Positions 53,598-62,018 of a stretch of 64,000 nt of DNA are shown in pieces (within the stretch, counting starts at the first letter, position 1; each line of letters opens with the position of its first letter). The stretch covers positions 4,606,501 through 4,670,500 of the forward strand of contig NZ_CP091430.1 of assembly GCF_024734895.1 (NCBI RefSeq), written 5' to 3'. Source of the stretch: Paenibacillus spongiae (GTDB lineage: Bacteria > Bacillota > Bacilli > Paenibacillales > Paenibacillaceae). Below the pieces are notes generated by a model. That model was given only the letters and a program-made list of their open reading frames with translations, was not told the origin of the DNA and made no database searches. Made by a program: the position numbers and the translations under genes.

Positions 53598-54592
53598 ACG
53601 ACCGTCAAGTTCATAAGTTTGTGCAGCGTTATCTGGAGGCGACAGAATGCCGGATCATGGAGAAATCGCCTGCGCATTTCCTTGTTAAGCTGTCACCTAG
53701 AGCGGACCGCGATTTGACGAACCGTCCATTCTATTGGGGGTTTGTCGACCGGACAGGAGCAGAACCGGAGACGATGTCCATGCTTCTGGTAACGAACAAG
53801 AACAAATACGACGAGTCCAAAGCCGCCGCCAGCCCGTCCGGGACAGCAGCCGCGCCCGGTACGCAGGTACAATCCGCGTCCGGCGCATCCGGGACGACGC
53901 AGCCGTCAGGCGGGATAGCCGGTGCCGCCGAGGCGGCCCTAGGCCGGTCACTCGGATTCGTGCACGGCTCGCTGAACGCATCCGGCCGCGTCCCCCGCGA
54001 AGATCTGTATTATGGATCCCGAAAGCTGGAGCAATTGTTTGAATCTGCCAAGGCAAGCGGCAGCTATCTCTGCATGTTTCAGGAGCCCGATAAGAAGAAC
54101 TCCCATCCGCTTCAATCGACAGCATATACGGCTTGGCTGGGCGTCAATTTTAAAGTTGAATTCACCTGCGACATGAAACGGGAGGAACTGCATTCCTTCG
54201 GCGTTTCTATGGCTACCGGTCAATGCACCGAGCGCTTCCATGACCGGCTTCAGTCGCTCCGCATGACCCACCGGCTGCCTCCGAACGTTCATACCGCGAA
54301 GAATGGCTTGACGCTTGCGAAGGCAACAGCTGTCGCTGAGCAGACGCTGGAACGCAAACTCAAGGGCTATGATTACGTCTGGGCGGATGCGGCCGCTGCC
54401 AGACTCCAGCTGGAATTAGCGACGGTTCAACATTATTACGAGCCTCTTCTTGAAGCGCAAGAGGAAGACGCTCGCGCGGCAGCCGCCGAGCAGTTCAAAC
54501 GAAGACAGGATGAGATCCGCTGGCAGTATGAACCCCGCGTGACGGTATCCGCCATTAACTGCGGCATTTTCTATTTGCAAGGAATTGGGTAA
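53594..54592 (+). CDS. yqhG: YqhG-family protein
   Basis: A 332-residue protein. The start MNDRQVHKFVQRYLEATECR, NRPFYWGFVDRTGAEPETMSM and the C-terminal half (PVLxGKLN-like region, KGYDYVWADAAAARLQLELA, ERKLKGYDYV) match YqhG, known mainly as the neighbour of the SNF2 protein. Compared with the B. subtilis protein there is an Ala/Ser/Gly/Pro-rich insertion at about residues 75-125 (SPSGTAAAPGTQVQSASGAS), which looks like a disordered linker. Start is GTG 53594, overlapping the helicase stop as GTGA, so the two are coupled. Function is unknown. Confidence 0.82.
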   Translation: MNDRQVHKFVQRYLEATECRIMEKSPAHFLVKLSPRADRDLTNRPFYWGFVDRTGAEPETMSMLLVTNKNKYDESKAAASPSGTAAAPGTQVQSASGASGTTQPSGGIAGAAEAALGRSLGFVHGSLNASGRVPREDLYYGSRKLEQLFESAKASGSYLCMFQEPDKKNSHPLQSTAYTAWLGVNFKVEFTCDMKREELHSFGVSMATGQCTERFHDRLQSLRMTHRLPPNVHTAKNGLTLAKATAVAEQTLERKLKGYDYVWADAAAARLQLELATVQHYYEPLLEAQEEDARAAAAEQFKRRQDEIRWQYEPRVTVSAINCGIFYLQGIG

Positions 54593-54742
54593 CGACAATT
54601 AGAAGGGTTTTGACCGTTCTTTCGCATGAATACGGCAAAAATAGAAGGGGGCTTGTCCGCTTCGCCGCGACAGGTTCCTACAACCTTTTCGTCTAAGCTG
54701 CGATACAATGGCGTTACACCAAATTCGTAAGGAAAGAAGCAG

Positions 54743-55639
54743 GTGGAGAAAATGCACAAAAAATGGGTTCCGCTGTATGCGGCATTACTTTTGATTCATA
54801 TGATTGCCGGAGGCCAGTCAGGCCAGGCGGCCGGGACAAGCCCCGATGGAGCAAACGGAAGCGGAACGGCCTTGACGGTTCAAGTACTGCTTTGGGCAGA
54901 CAGCTTGTCGGCCCAGCCTGAATTTGCGGCGTGGAAGAACGCTGAGTTTACGATTGTGCCAATCGGTCCGGGCCAGCACGGCTGGCTTGTTACGTTCCGC
55001 GTTAAGCAGCAGCCGGTCGGCTATATGATCGTCAACGCAACCGAAGAAGGCGGCTTCGCCCTTGGTGAATACGGTGCCGGCAGTGAACCGATTTTTGATC
55101 CGAATACGCTGTACCAGGCTATGGTACGGCAGCAATTTATATCTTCTTACTCCGACATAATAAAGAAGCCGCTCAAGTTAGAACGGCTTTACATCCATCC
55201 GCTGCTCGCCGTTTGGAAGTGGTACGCTCCAGACGGACAAACCTACTATCTGGACGCATGGAGCGGCGACGCCCTGCCCATCAATGATCAGCAATGGCAA
55301 GCGGAGACGGAACGTTATTTAGCCAAATCGGCTGTTTCGGATAAGCCTGTACATCTATCCCTGTCACACATGAACCAACCATTCGATCCGTACGAAAGGA
55401 TGCCTTGGCTGACTCAAGCCCCATTAAACGGCAGTCAAGTGAAGCAGCTCTCGCGTTTACTGGATCGCAAAGCGCAAATTCGATTCACGGCGGAGCTGTT
55501 CGAGAAGAACGTGTTGTTCGTATGGCCAGCGATCGGCTATCACCGCTGGAATGACGAAACCTTATTCATTGCCTTCGAAGAGCACGGCACACGTTACATG
55601 CCGGTTAATTCTCTCGGCGGCGGAAGCTTCTTCAACTGA
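54743..55639 (+). CDS. Secreted hypothetical protein
   Basis: A 298-residue protein with a signal peptide (KKWVPLYAALLLIHMIAGG, cleavage near GQAAG). The mature part contains VTFRVKQQPVGYMIVNATEEGGFALGEYG, which resembles the peptidase-propeptide/PepSY-like or C10-pre-domain fold in type, and HPLLAVWKWYAPDGQTYYLD. I do not recognise a family with confidence. Start is GTG 54743 with AAGGAA eight bases upstream; ATG 54752 is an alternative. It stands alone, converging on yqzE. Confidence 0.6.
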   Translation: MEKMHKKWVPLYAALLLIHMIAGGQSGQAAGTSPDGANGSGTALTVQVLLWADSLSAQPEFAAWKNAEFTIVPIGPGQHGWLVTFRVKQQPVGYMIVNATEEGGFALGEYGAGSEPIFDPNTLYQAMVRQQFISSYSDIIKKPLKLERLYIHPLLAVWKWYAPDGQTYYLDAWSGDALPINDQQWQAETERYLAKSAVSDKPVHLSLSHMNQPFDPYERMPWLTQAPLNGSQVKQLSRLLDRKAQIRFTAELFEKNVLFVWPAIGYHRWNDETLFIAFEEHGTRYMPVNSLGGGSFFN

Positions 55640-55658
55640 AGCGAGCTCGTTTTGGCTC

Positions 55659-55847
55659 TTAACGACTCCGGCGCTTGCGCCACCACAATGCAATTCCGAG
55701 CGGAGCAATCCCGAACCAGCGTGTCAGCCAAGGCTCTTTAGCAGCCTTGGCTGCTTCGCGTTTGAGCTTGCGCTGTTCCTGCGGCGTTTCCATATAAGTG
55801 ACCAGCTGCTGCGTCATGTATTTAATCAGTTCGTCGCGGCTTGCCAT
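55659..55847 (-). CDS. yqzE: YqzE-family protein
   Basis: A 62-residue protein MASRDELIKYMTQQLVTYME, followed by a basic helix (QRKLKREAAKAAKEPWL) and a RWFGIAPLGIALWWRKRR tail. KYMTQ, YMxTP and EPWLTRWFG are characteristic of YqzE, which in B. subtilis lies next to the comG operon. The frame is open upstream to 56009, but ATG 55847 has GGAGG eight bases ahead and gives the expected length. No competence genes are adjacent here. Function is unknown. Confidence 0.82.
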   Translation of the reverse strand: MASRDELIKYMTQQLVTYMETPQEQRKLKREAAKAAKEPWLTRWFGIAPLGIALWWRKRRSR

Positions 55848-55971
55848 CTGATGCACCTCCGTAATCATTGTCGTTAACAGTGTTCCCTGTATCTCTCCGT
55901 TCAAACATGCATGAGTTGGGTCCAGATGAGCCACGATAAAGCGAAGGCTTTTGAATGGAGGTAGAGAAGGC

Positions 55972-56763
55972 ATGTTAATGAACGGATTCACGCGAAGGCT
56001 TGGACGCACACTGGGAATGGGCTGTTTACTCCTTGCCAGCTTGATGAATGCCAGTCCGGCGGGCGCCTCTGTACCGGAACGAAGCGAACTCCCGATCCCT
56101 CATCCTACTCGCGGTCCTATTCCTGCACCTGCTCAAGCAGAAATCGATCCGCTCAGCGATCCGGATTACCACCGCGCGCTGCCAACGGCCGATATCATTA
56201 TCGACGCCGGCCATGGCGGGATTGACGGCGGCGCATATGTAGGAGACATTAAGGAGAAGGACATCAATCTGGCTATTGCCAAAAAATTGTATTTGCTCTT
56301 AAGCAGCAGCGGTGTCCGGACCATATTGAACCGGAACGGCGATTATGCGCTTAGCGAGGATAACCGCTGGTTCGCCAGCCGCTCCAGGCATAAGCGGGAT
56401 TTATCCCAACGTTCCCAGTTAAGCAAGGAAATTCAGACGCGCATCGTCGTCAGTCTTCACGTTAACTCGGGAAAAAATAAGTCCGTACGCGGACCGCTCG
56501 TTCTCCATCAAGATGAAGGCCAGAGTGCTCTGCTCGCCTATTGTATTCAAGATGCCCTCAACCGCCAGCAGAATACCCGCAAGCTGCCGGAATTGGGAAA
56601 ACCGTTCTATTTGCTCAACGTCGTCGAACAACCGGCGGTCATTGTCGAGATGGGCTTTATCAGCAATGAACAAGACCGCCGGATGTTGACCGACCCTCGT
56701 TATCAGCTTCAGACAGCATCTGCGATTGCCTCAGGGATTCGGAATTACCTCCTTCTCCGATGA
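55972..56763 (+). CDS. N-acetylmuramoyl-L-alanine amidase, CwlD-like
   Basis: A 263-residue exported amidase of the Amidase_3 family. A signal peptide (TLGMGCLLLASLMNASPAGA) is followed by a Pro-rich linker and the zinc domain: IIIDAGHGGIDGGAYVGDI (first His), KEKDINLAIAKKL (Glu), VVSLHVNSGKNKSVRG (second His) and AVIVEMGFISNEQD (catalytic Glu). In spore formers CwlD removes peptide side chains from muramic acid so that muramic-delta-lactam of the spore cortex can form; this protein may do so or act in general wall turnover. Start is ATG 55972 with GGAGG upstream. It overlaps the convergent deacetylase gene by 33 bases. Confidence 0.87.
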   Translation: MLMNGFTRRLGRTLGMGCLLLASLMNASPAGASVPERSELPIPHPTRGPIPAPAQAEIDPLSDPDYHRALPTADIIIDAGHGGIDGGAYVGDIKEKDINLAIAKKLYLLLSSSGVRTILNRNGDYALSEDNRWFASRSRHKRDLSQRSQLSKEIQTRIVVSLHVNSGKNKSVRGPLVLHQDEGQSALLAYCIQDALNRQQNTRKLPELGKPFYLLNVVEQPAVIVEMGFISNEQDRRMLTDPRYQLQTASAIASGIRNYLLLR

Positions 56764-57540
56764 CGGAGCAAGCATCTCCGATAATCGAACGAAGGTTGCC
56801 TTCTCCTTCAGCTGCGGTATTTGTTCCTTGAGTACCGCGGCTGTCTTTTTGCCTGGCGCACCGACATGGCCGATTGCCACACAGACGTCATTCGATTCCA
56901 AGTGCTTTTTTAGCACGCCGATTTGGCCTGCGATATGCCGCATCGTGTATACGTCGTCCAAGAACACATGGTTGGACAATAACGGAACGCCAAGCTCCGC
57001 GGCAATCTTCGGCACGACCGTCTTGAACGTCGTCCGGCTGTCGAGGAAGAACATATTATTCTCCTTCACGACGGACAGCACGATACGCATGACCCGTTCG
57101 TCGGCCGTAACCTTGGAACCCATATGATTGTTCATTCCGATCGCATGCGGGACATCGCGTATGGCATCCTGAACACGTTTGCGGATTTCTTCATCGCTCA
57201 TGCTCGTCAGTATTGCCCCCGGCCCTAACCACTCCTTCTTCCCCTGGTTCGGCTCCATCGGCATGTGGACAATCACGTCATGCCCCTTCTTGTGCGCCTG
57301 CTCCGCATCCTGCTTCGTCGTCCTCATGAACGGCATAACAGCCGCCGTGATGTGAACCGGAAGATCGAACATCTCCTCCGTTCCTGTCATGTTGTTGCCG
57401 AAATCGTCGATCACGATGGCCAGCTGTCTGCCGTCTGCAGTAATTGCTGCCGCCTGCTCTTCTTGGGCATTCCCCGTCCGACCCCATGCGCTGCTGAGCA
57501 AAAGGATCATTGCTGCCGAAACCCATACCAATCGTTTCAT
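56731..57540 (-). CDS. Divergent polysaccharide deacetylase family protein
   Basis: A 269-residue protein with a signal peptide (LVWVSAAMILLLSSAWG) and the divergent (YibQ/DUF610) form of the deacetylase barrel: LAIVIDDFGNNMTGTEEMF, VHITAAVMPFM, HDVIVHMPMEPNQG, HAIGMNNHMGSKVTAD, NNMFFLDSRTTF and CVAIGHVGAPGK. It should work outside the membrane on wall or exopolysaccharide; activity in this subfamily is poorly known. Start ATG 57540 has AAGGAG eight bases ahead. Convergent with the amidase gene, its 3' end overlapping. Confidence 0.87.
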   Translation of the reverse strand: MKRLVWVSAAMILLLSSAWGRTGNAQEEQAAAITADGRQLAIVIDDFGNNMTGTEEMFDLPVHITAAVMPFMRTTKQDAEQAHKKGHDVIVHMPMEPNQGKKEWLGPGAILTSMSDEEIRKRVQDAIRDVPHAIGMNNHMGSKVTADERVMRIVLSVVKENNMFFLDSRTTFKTVVPKIAAELGVPLLSNHVFLDDVYTMRHIAGQIGVLKKHLESNDVCVAIGHVGAPGKKTAAVLKEQIPQLKEKATFVRLSEMLAPSSEKEVIPNP

Positions 57541-57601
57541 TACTTTCACTCCTTTTCCTGCGGTACTCTCTCATTGTTTGTGGGTAGGTTTTAAAATATA
57601 C

Positions 57602-57637
57602 AAACAAAAAACCACCGCTTCATATCCGCGATGGTTT
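57602..57637 (-). terminator. Intrinsic terminator of the TerB-like gene
   Basis: Minus strand AAACCATCGC pairs with GCGGTGGTTT (10 bp, one wobble), followed by TTTGTTTG. Confidence 0.8.
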
Positions 57638-57651
57638 CTTGTGATTGGTTC

Positions 57652-58080
57652 TCAGCCATTATTCATGCATGATGAGTTCATAATAAGTTTAACACCCTCG
57701 ATTTTTAGCTTATCCATACGAATAACCCAATCCTTGAAAGCTTCATAAGTTTCATCTGACAATCCGAACAGACGCTTCAAGTCCATCACGATCTGTTTCT
57801 CTTCTTCATTATAATCCCCGTCGGCAAATATCAGGAGAAGGATCTCGACAAAGAATATATTTTTGACCTGTTCGACCTTCAGGTCAGCGATGATTTCAGG
57901 CAGGTCCCTTGCTTTCGAAAAGCCGATATAATCCGACTCCCGCAGATTCATCTCGGCCATGAAGGAGCGCAAATAACCTTGCTCCTTATTACTGACGAAT
58001 CCATCGGCCTTCGCCACGACATGCGCTAATTCCAGGAATGCCTCTTTATCCTCTTTCGCCTGTAGAAAATGCAAAAACAA
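57652..58080 (-). CDS. TerB-like helical protein
   Basis: A 142-residue, all-helical acidic protein: KEAFLELAHVVAKADGFVSN and EILLLIFADGDYNEEEKQIV are two similar helix-Asp-Gly-helix units, the signature of the tellurite-resistance TerB fold. The Asp-rich loops may bind metal. The start is TTG 58080, with AGGAGAG about ten bases upstream; no ATG fits. It is monocistronic with a TTGCCT-N17-AATAAT promoter and a strong terminator. No other Ter genes are present, so a role in tellurite resistance should not be assumed. Confidence 0.65.
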   Translation of the reverse strand: MFLHFLQAKEDKEAFLELAHVVAKADGFVSNKEQGYLRSFMAEMNLRESDYIGFSKARDLPEIIADLKVEQVKNIFFVEILLLIFADGDYNEEEKQIVMDLKRLFGLSDETYEAFKDWVIRMDKLKIEGVKLIMNSSCMNNG

Positions 58081-58162
58081 CGTGGTCCACTCTCCTGTTA
58101 GATATCCCGATTGTGCAGTCCGTCCCGGTCCTTACTCCAGATCCATCACTGCATCCGATTTG

Positions 58163-58191
58163 ATTATTTCATTTCTGAGGCAAAAAGGCAA
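58163..58191 (-). promoter_or_regulatory. Promoter of the TerB-like gene
   Basis: Minus-strand TTGCCT (58186-58191), 17 bases, AATAAT (58163-58168), 83 bases ahead of the TTG start. The 309-base gap 58081-58389 otherwise holds only the terminator near 58340. Confidence 0.5.
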
Positions 58192-58333
58192 AACTCTCTT
58201 GTTTAAAATTTTGCTAAAGATCGCTTGCCGGCTTGTCGGTTGTCCTGGCACTCCCGGTTCAGCCCTCCATCTGACGCGGTCAGGTATCCATACGGGAGAA
58301 TAGACCTGATATCACTGATCGCGCATAATCAAG

Positions 58334-58366
58334 ACAACAAAAAACTCCAGAGAACTCTGGAGTTTT
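58334..58366 (-). terminator. Intrinsic terminator of the TagO-like gene
   Basis: AAAACTCCAGAG and CTCTGGAGTTTT form a nearly loop-free hairpin (12-bp symmetry, 58341-58366) followed on the minus strand by TTTTTTGTTG. It lies 24 bases after the stop. Confidence 0.8.
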
Positions 58367-58389
58367 GAAACGCAAGGTGCTGGCTGACT

Positions 58390-59346
58390 TTACTGGGCGA
58401 GCAGCAGTACGATAGAGAACAGCCCGAAACAGATATTAACTAAATAAAGGAACGAAACGACTTGAACCGGCTTCATTCCGGTGGCTAGCAGCCGGTAATG
58501 AACTTGGGATGCGTCCGCTTGGTACACGGGAACGCCCTTCATCATCCGCGCGATTACGACGCGAATATTGTCCAGGATTGGCACGCCTAAAGCGAGGATA
58601 GGAATAAACAACGACAACATCGTCGCTTGCTTGAAGGCGCCGTCGAGTGCGACAACACCCAGTATGAATCCAAGGAAGGTCGCTCCCGCATCGCCCATGA
58701 AAACTTTAGCCGGCGGACGATTGAACAATAGATAGCCCACGGATACGCCAACCGTAATAACAGCCATCATAGCAGAGCCTTGCTGTCCCATGACAAGCGC
58801 AACGACAAGCAGCGTTCCGCCGGATATGGCGGACAAGCCTCCTGCAAGTCCATCCATTCCATCGGAGAAGTTAATTACGGTTGTTACGCCAAAGATCCAC
58901 ATCACCGTGAAGAGGAAAGACAACCATGCCGGCAGAACAATATAATAGCCGTTGAGCGGATTCTCAAATCCGGCAAAGACGATTCCTGACGCGTATACGA
59001 GCACGGCCGCCGTCATTTGAACGAGAAATTTCGGCAGCGCCGGAAATTCCCTGCCGTGGGTCTTGTACCAATCGTCTACGATGCCGATGACCAGTATGAG
59101 CAGCCCTCCGCCCAATATGGCGGCCGTCTGTACCCAGCTGTCCCGGACAAATAACAGATATACGGCTACGAAACCGATAAAGATGGCAATACCTGCAGTA
59201 AGCGGTATCGGCTCTCTATGTATTTTTCTAGCGCTGTCCTTTCGGGGCTTGTCCACAAAGCCAATCCGGAACGCCGCCTTTTTCAATGGAGGAATAAGTG
59301 CCACTACGATACCAAAGGAAAGCATGAATTCTATCAGATAACTCAT
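58390..59346 (-). CDS. tagO: Undecaprenyl-phosphate GlcNAc-1-phosphate transferase (TagO/WecA type)
   Basis: A 318-residue polytopic protein (about 10-11 helices) of the MraY/WecA family. Diagnostic cytoplasmic motifs are DKPRKDSARKIHREPIP, VIGIVDDWYKTHG (Asp-Asp), TTVINFSDGMDGLAGG (catalytic Asp) and KVFMGDAGATFLGFILG. The last loop (DASQVHYRLL) keeps only part of the family's His motif. It transfers GlcNAc phosphate to undecaprenyl phosphate, starting teichoic acid or another glycopolymer, and is a second entry enzyme besides the PGT domain in the exopolysaccharide cluster. It is a single gene with its own terminator. Confidence 0.9.
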   Translation of the reverse strand: MSYLIEFMLSFGIVVALIPPLKKAAFRIGFVDKPRKDSARKIHREPIPLTAGIAIFIGFVAVYLLFVRDSWVQTAAILGGGLLILVIGIVDDWYKTHGREFPALPKFLVQMTAAVLVYASGIVFAGFENPLNGYYIVLPAWLSFLFTVMWIFGVTTVINFSDGMDGLAGGLSAISGGTLLVVALVMGQQGSAMMAVITVGVSVGYLLFNRPPAKVFMGDAGATFLGFILGVVALDGAFKQATMLSLFIPILALGVPILDNIRVVIARMMKGVPVYQADASQVHYRLLATGMKPVQVVSFLYLVNICFGLFSIVLLLAQ

Positions 59347-59534
59347 CGTCGACTCCCTTCCCTATTTGATGGTCTATACCTAAGATTGTAGGCACAAACG
59401 ATTTGCAATGTCAACGGGCGAAATCTGTCGAACGGGAAAAGACCTGACCCGAAGCGAGCTTATCCGACATAAATATGGCTTCCCAATTCAAGATTCAGTA
59501 TACTTCAAATAGTGAAAAATGGCGGGAATAACGG

Positions 59535-60317
59535 ATGGAGGTTACGATAGGCTTGTATAGAAATGGACGGGGAACATACTTGCGCAGCATGGAGCTGCTG
59601 AGGGATCAAGTGGACAATTTTGACAGATACCCTTATTCGCTGGATGCCGTCAAGAATCTTGAACGGCTGGAGTTTCATCCGAATGTCACTTATATCGTGG
59701 GTGAGAATGGGATGGGCAAGTCCACGCTGCTGGAATCGATCGCGATTGCCTGGGGCTTCAATCCGGAGGGAGGAACGCTAAATTTCTCGTTCTCCACACA
59801 ACCGACCCATTCGGAGCTTCATGAAAATATCCGGCTCGTGCGAGGACCTCAAAAGCCCAGGGACGGTTTCTTCTTCCGTGCGGAGAGCTATTACAATCTG
59901 GCGACGAATATCGACCTCCTGGATCGCGAGGGCTCTTTCGGGCCGCCGATCATCCAATCATACGGCGGCAAATCGCTTCATGAACAATCGCATGGCGAAT
60001 CGTTCTTCGCCACCTTTATTCACCGGTTCAGCGGCAATGGCCTATACATCATGGATGAGCCGGAAGCCGCGCTGTCCCCGTTCCGGCAGATGGCGATGAT
60101 CACCCGGATGCATCAGCTCGTAAAGCAGAACGCTCAGTTTATTATTTCGACCCATTCCCCCATTCTGATGGCCTATCCGGATTCGTTGATTTATGAGCTG
60201 ACTCCAGAAGGCGCTGCCGTGAAGAGTCTTGAGGATACCGATCACTTTATCATTTATAAGCAATTTCTGAACAACAAAGAGAAGCTGCTGCACGAGCTTC
60301 TTCAAGAGGATGATTAG
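59535..60317 (+). CDS. AAA-family ATPase (ABC/OLD-like)
   Basis: A 260-residue ATPase with an ABC-type core: YIVGENGMGKSTLLESIAI (Walker A, near residue 55), SHGESFFATFIHRF (signature-like), LYIMDEPEAALSPFRQMAM (Walker B) and QFIISTHSPILMAYP (His switch). It resembles the stand-alone predicted ATPases of the AAA_23/OLD type (no transmembrane partner). There is no nuclease gene next to it, so a defence role is not supported. The start codon ATG 59535 lacks a strong ribosome site; a GGAGG inside it could serve a TTG about 15 bases downstream. Function is unknown. Confidence 0.75.
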   Translation: MEVTIGLYRNGRGTYLRSMELLRDQVDNFDRYPYSLDAVKNLERLEFHPNVTYIVGENGMGKSTLLESIAIAWGFNPEGGTLNFSFSTQPTHSELHENIRLVRGPQKPRDGFFFRAESYYNLATNIDLLDREGSFGPPIIQSYGGKSLHEQSHGESFFATFIHRFSGNGLYIMDEPEAALSPFRQMAMITRMHQLVKQNAQFIISTHSPILMAYPDSLIYELTPEGAAVKSLEDTDHFIIYKQFLNNKEKLLHELLQEDD

Positions 60318-60576
60318 CTTATCGAGATTCAGCTTATCGAGATGCCGGTTATGCTCCTGCGGGGATGCGATATGCTTATTCTCAATGAGGCCGGTTCCAT
60401 TTAATAATGCGCCGCAAGTGGTCGACCGACCGCCGTCAAGCTGCGAAACGCCGGACTGGGAGCTGCGCGCGGCGCAAAAACTGTAAGACCATCCCTCGGA
60501 TTAACAGCAAGAACGATATTATTTATGATCATTGCATCTATGCATTCACTGAATCGTGCTAAAGTTTCGTAGAAAG

Positions 60577-60763
60577 ATGTTGTATAAAATACAACATTAT
60601 CTGAAGCAATCCGCACCAGTGGCCGTATTGTTGTACGTTATGCAACAATGTGGATCAGAAACGATGAATCAGCCTCTCAGGCAAGGGGAATTGTTGTAAA
60701 ATTTACAACAATTCCGGATTATCATCGCCACAGTCCGCCCTAAGCTGCAGAATATACAACAAT
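60577..60763. repeat. Cluster of TTGTTGTA/TACAACAA palindromes
   Basis: Within the 644-base gap 60318-60961 there are three inverted repeats with the same half-site plus one single half-site: ATGTTGTAT-AAA-ATACAACAT (60577-60597), ATTGTTG-N9-CAACAAT (60627-60649), a 29-base perfect palindrome with arms GGAATTGTTGTAAA (60687-60715), and TACAACAAT (60755-60763). Spacing between centres is about 51 and 63 bases. No gene is recognisable in the gap. They may be protein-binding sites or part of a dispersed repeat. Confidence 0.7.
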
Positions 60764-60961
60764 ACGATGTCGGTAACTTTTCCTTTATGCACCAATGCCC
60801 GTATTCTAACGACAACCCTAGCGTATAACTCGATAACGCGCGGTTCATGCCGACTATTCCCTATGACTCCCACAACAGCCGACAGAGCTGCTCCTGCACC
60901 TGAACCATTCTTCTTCCGGATAGCGCGTTATCAAGATAGCGAGCTTAGCCGCATCGGCCGA

Positions 60962-61993
60962 TCATGTCAGCTCGATCAGCGATTTCCCTACGCTTTTACC
61001 GGAGTCCAGCACATCCAGCGCTTTATCGACCTCATCAAGCGAAAATCTGTACCGGATTAATTTGTCTACGGGAATCAGACGATTGGTCACGAGATTGACG
61101 GCATCCTGCCAGGTCTTCTTCGTATACGACAGGATTCCGTGAATTTCCAGATCCTTCACATGGAAAATATCGCTGAACAGCTCCATCTTGGCATCTTTGC
61201 CCGCTGCTCCTAGCAGGACAACCTTGCCTCCCCTGCGAACGATGGACAACGCCATATCCACGGCACTGCTCTTCCCCGCGCACTCAATGACAATATCAGC
61301 GCCATAGCCGTCCGTCAGCTCTGAGACGCGTTCCGCCGCTTCCTCTCTCGTAATATTGACGATGTCCGTGGCACCGAGACTTATTCCCAGCGATAACGAT
61401 TCGTCCGTAACCCCAATCAGTATTATTCTCCGCGGAGAGAACAATTTGGCGATCATGACGGCAAGCAGTCCGACCGTGCCTGGACCGATTACCGCCACCG
61501 TCTCACCCGGTTCAGGGTGCGCGCGCCATACGCCGCGCGTTACGACTGCCGTAGGCTCAATTAAGGCCGCCATGTCCAGAGGGAAATTATCCGGTAAGCG
61601 GTGAACCATTCGCGCATTGACGACCACGTATTCGGATAACCCTCCCGGAATGGTGAAACCGAGCTCCTTCATGTTCTCGCATAGGTTGGTTTCGCCTTGC
61701 CTGCAGAATCTGCAATGACCGCAGTGCTGCACGCCTTCGGATACGACCCTGTCTCCCTGTTTCAGTCCGGTTACGCCGGGTCCGACCTTCTCTACGATTC
61801 CGCTCCATTCATGCCCGGGAATGCAAGGGTAGCTTACCGCATCCGCGCGCACCATTCCTTTCGCCAGCTCCAGATCCGTTCCGCAAATACCGGCGTACAT
61901 GGAGCGGACAAGCACCTGACCCTCCCCCGGCTCGGAGACGGGAATATCAACTACGGAGTGTTTATGGGGCTCATGGATCATAAATGCCTTCAA
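60962..61993 (-). CDS. Zinc-dependent medium-chain dehydrogenase (sorbitol/threonine type)
   Basis: A 343-residue zinc alcohol dehydrogenase. The catalytic zinc ligands are visible in GICGTDLELAKG (Cys) and CIPGHEWSGIVEK (His-Glu), the structural zinc in HCGHCRFCRQGETNLC, and the NAD fold in AVIGPGTVGLLAVMIAKLF. The start is TTG 61993, seven bases after AGGAG; an in-frame ATG two codons earlier is too close to that site. It closes a four-gene operon with an isomerase, a HUMPS-family protein and another dehydrogenase. It probably oxidises a polyol or aldonate; the substrate is unknown. Confidence 0.88.
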   Translation of the reverse strand: MKAFMIHEPHKHSVVDIPVSEPGEGQVLVRSMYAGICGTDLELAKGMVRADAVSYPCIPGHEWSGIVEKVGPGVTGLKQGDRVVSEGVQHCGHCRFCRQGETNLCENMKELGFTIPGGLSEYVVVNARMVHRLPDNFPLDMAALIEPTAVVTRGVWRAHPEPGETVAVIGPGTVGLLAVMIAKLFSPRRIILIGVTDESLSLGISLGATDIVNITREEAAERVSELTDGYGADIVIECAGKSSAVDMALSIVRRGGKVVLLGAAGKDAKMELFSDIFHVKDLEIHGILSYTKKTWQDAVNLVTNRLIPVDKLIRYRFSLDEVDKALDVLDSGKSVGKSLIELT

Positions 61994-62018
61994 GGTCATT
62001 CTCCTTTTCTGCTTAAGG

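Noticed and set aside
59535-60317. Anti-phage system of the OLD/ATPase type
   Set aside because: No nuclease, methylase or other partner gene is adjacent and the protein has no effector domain.
60401-60616. 71-codon minus-strand open frame
   Set aside because: Lies over the start of the palindrome cluster, without ribosome site; probably repeat-derived non-coding sequence.
60577-60763. CRISPR array
   Set aside because: The units are palindromes of different length and spacing, there are no constant spacers and no cas genes.
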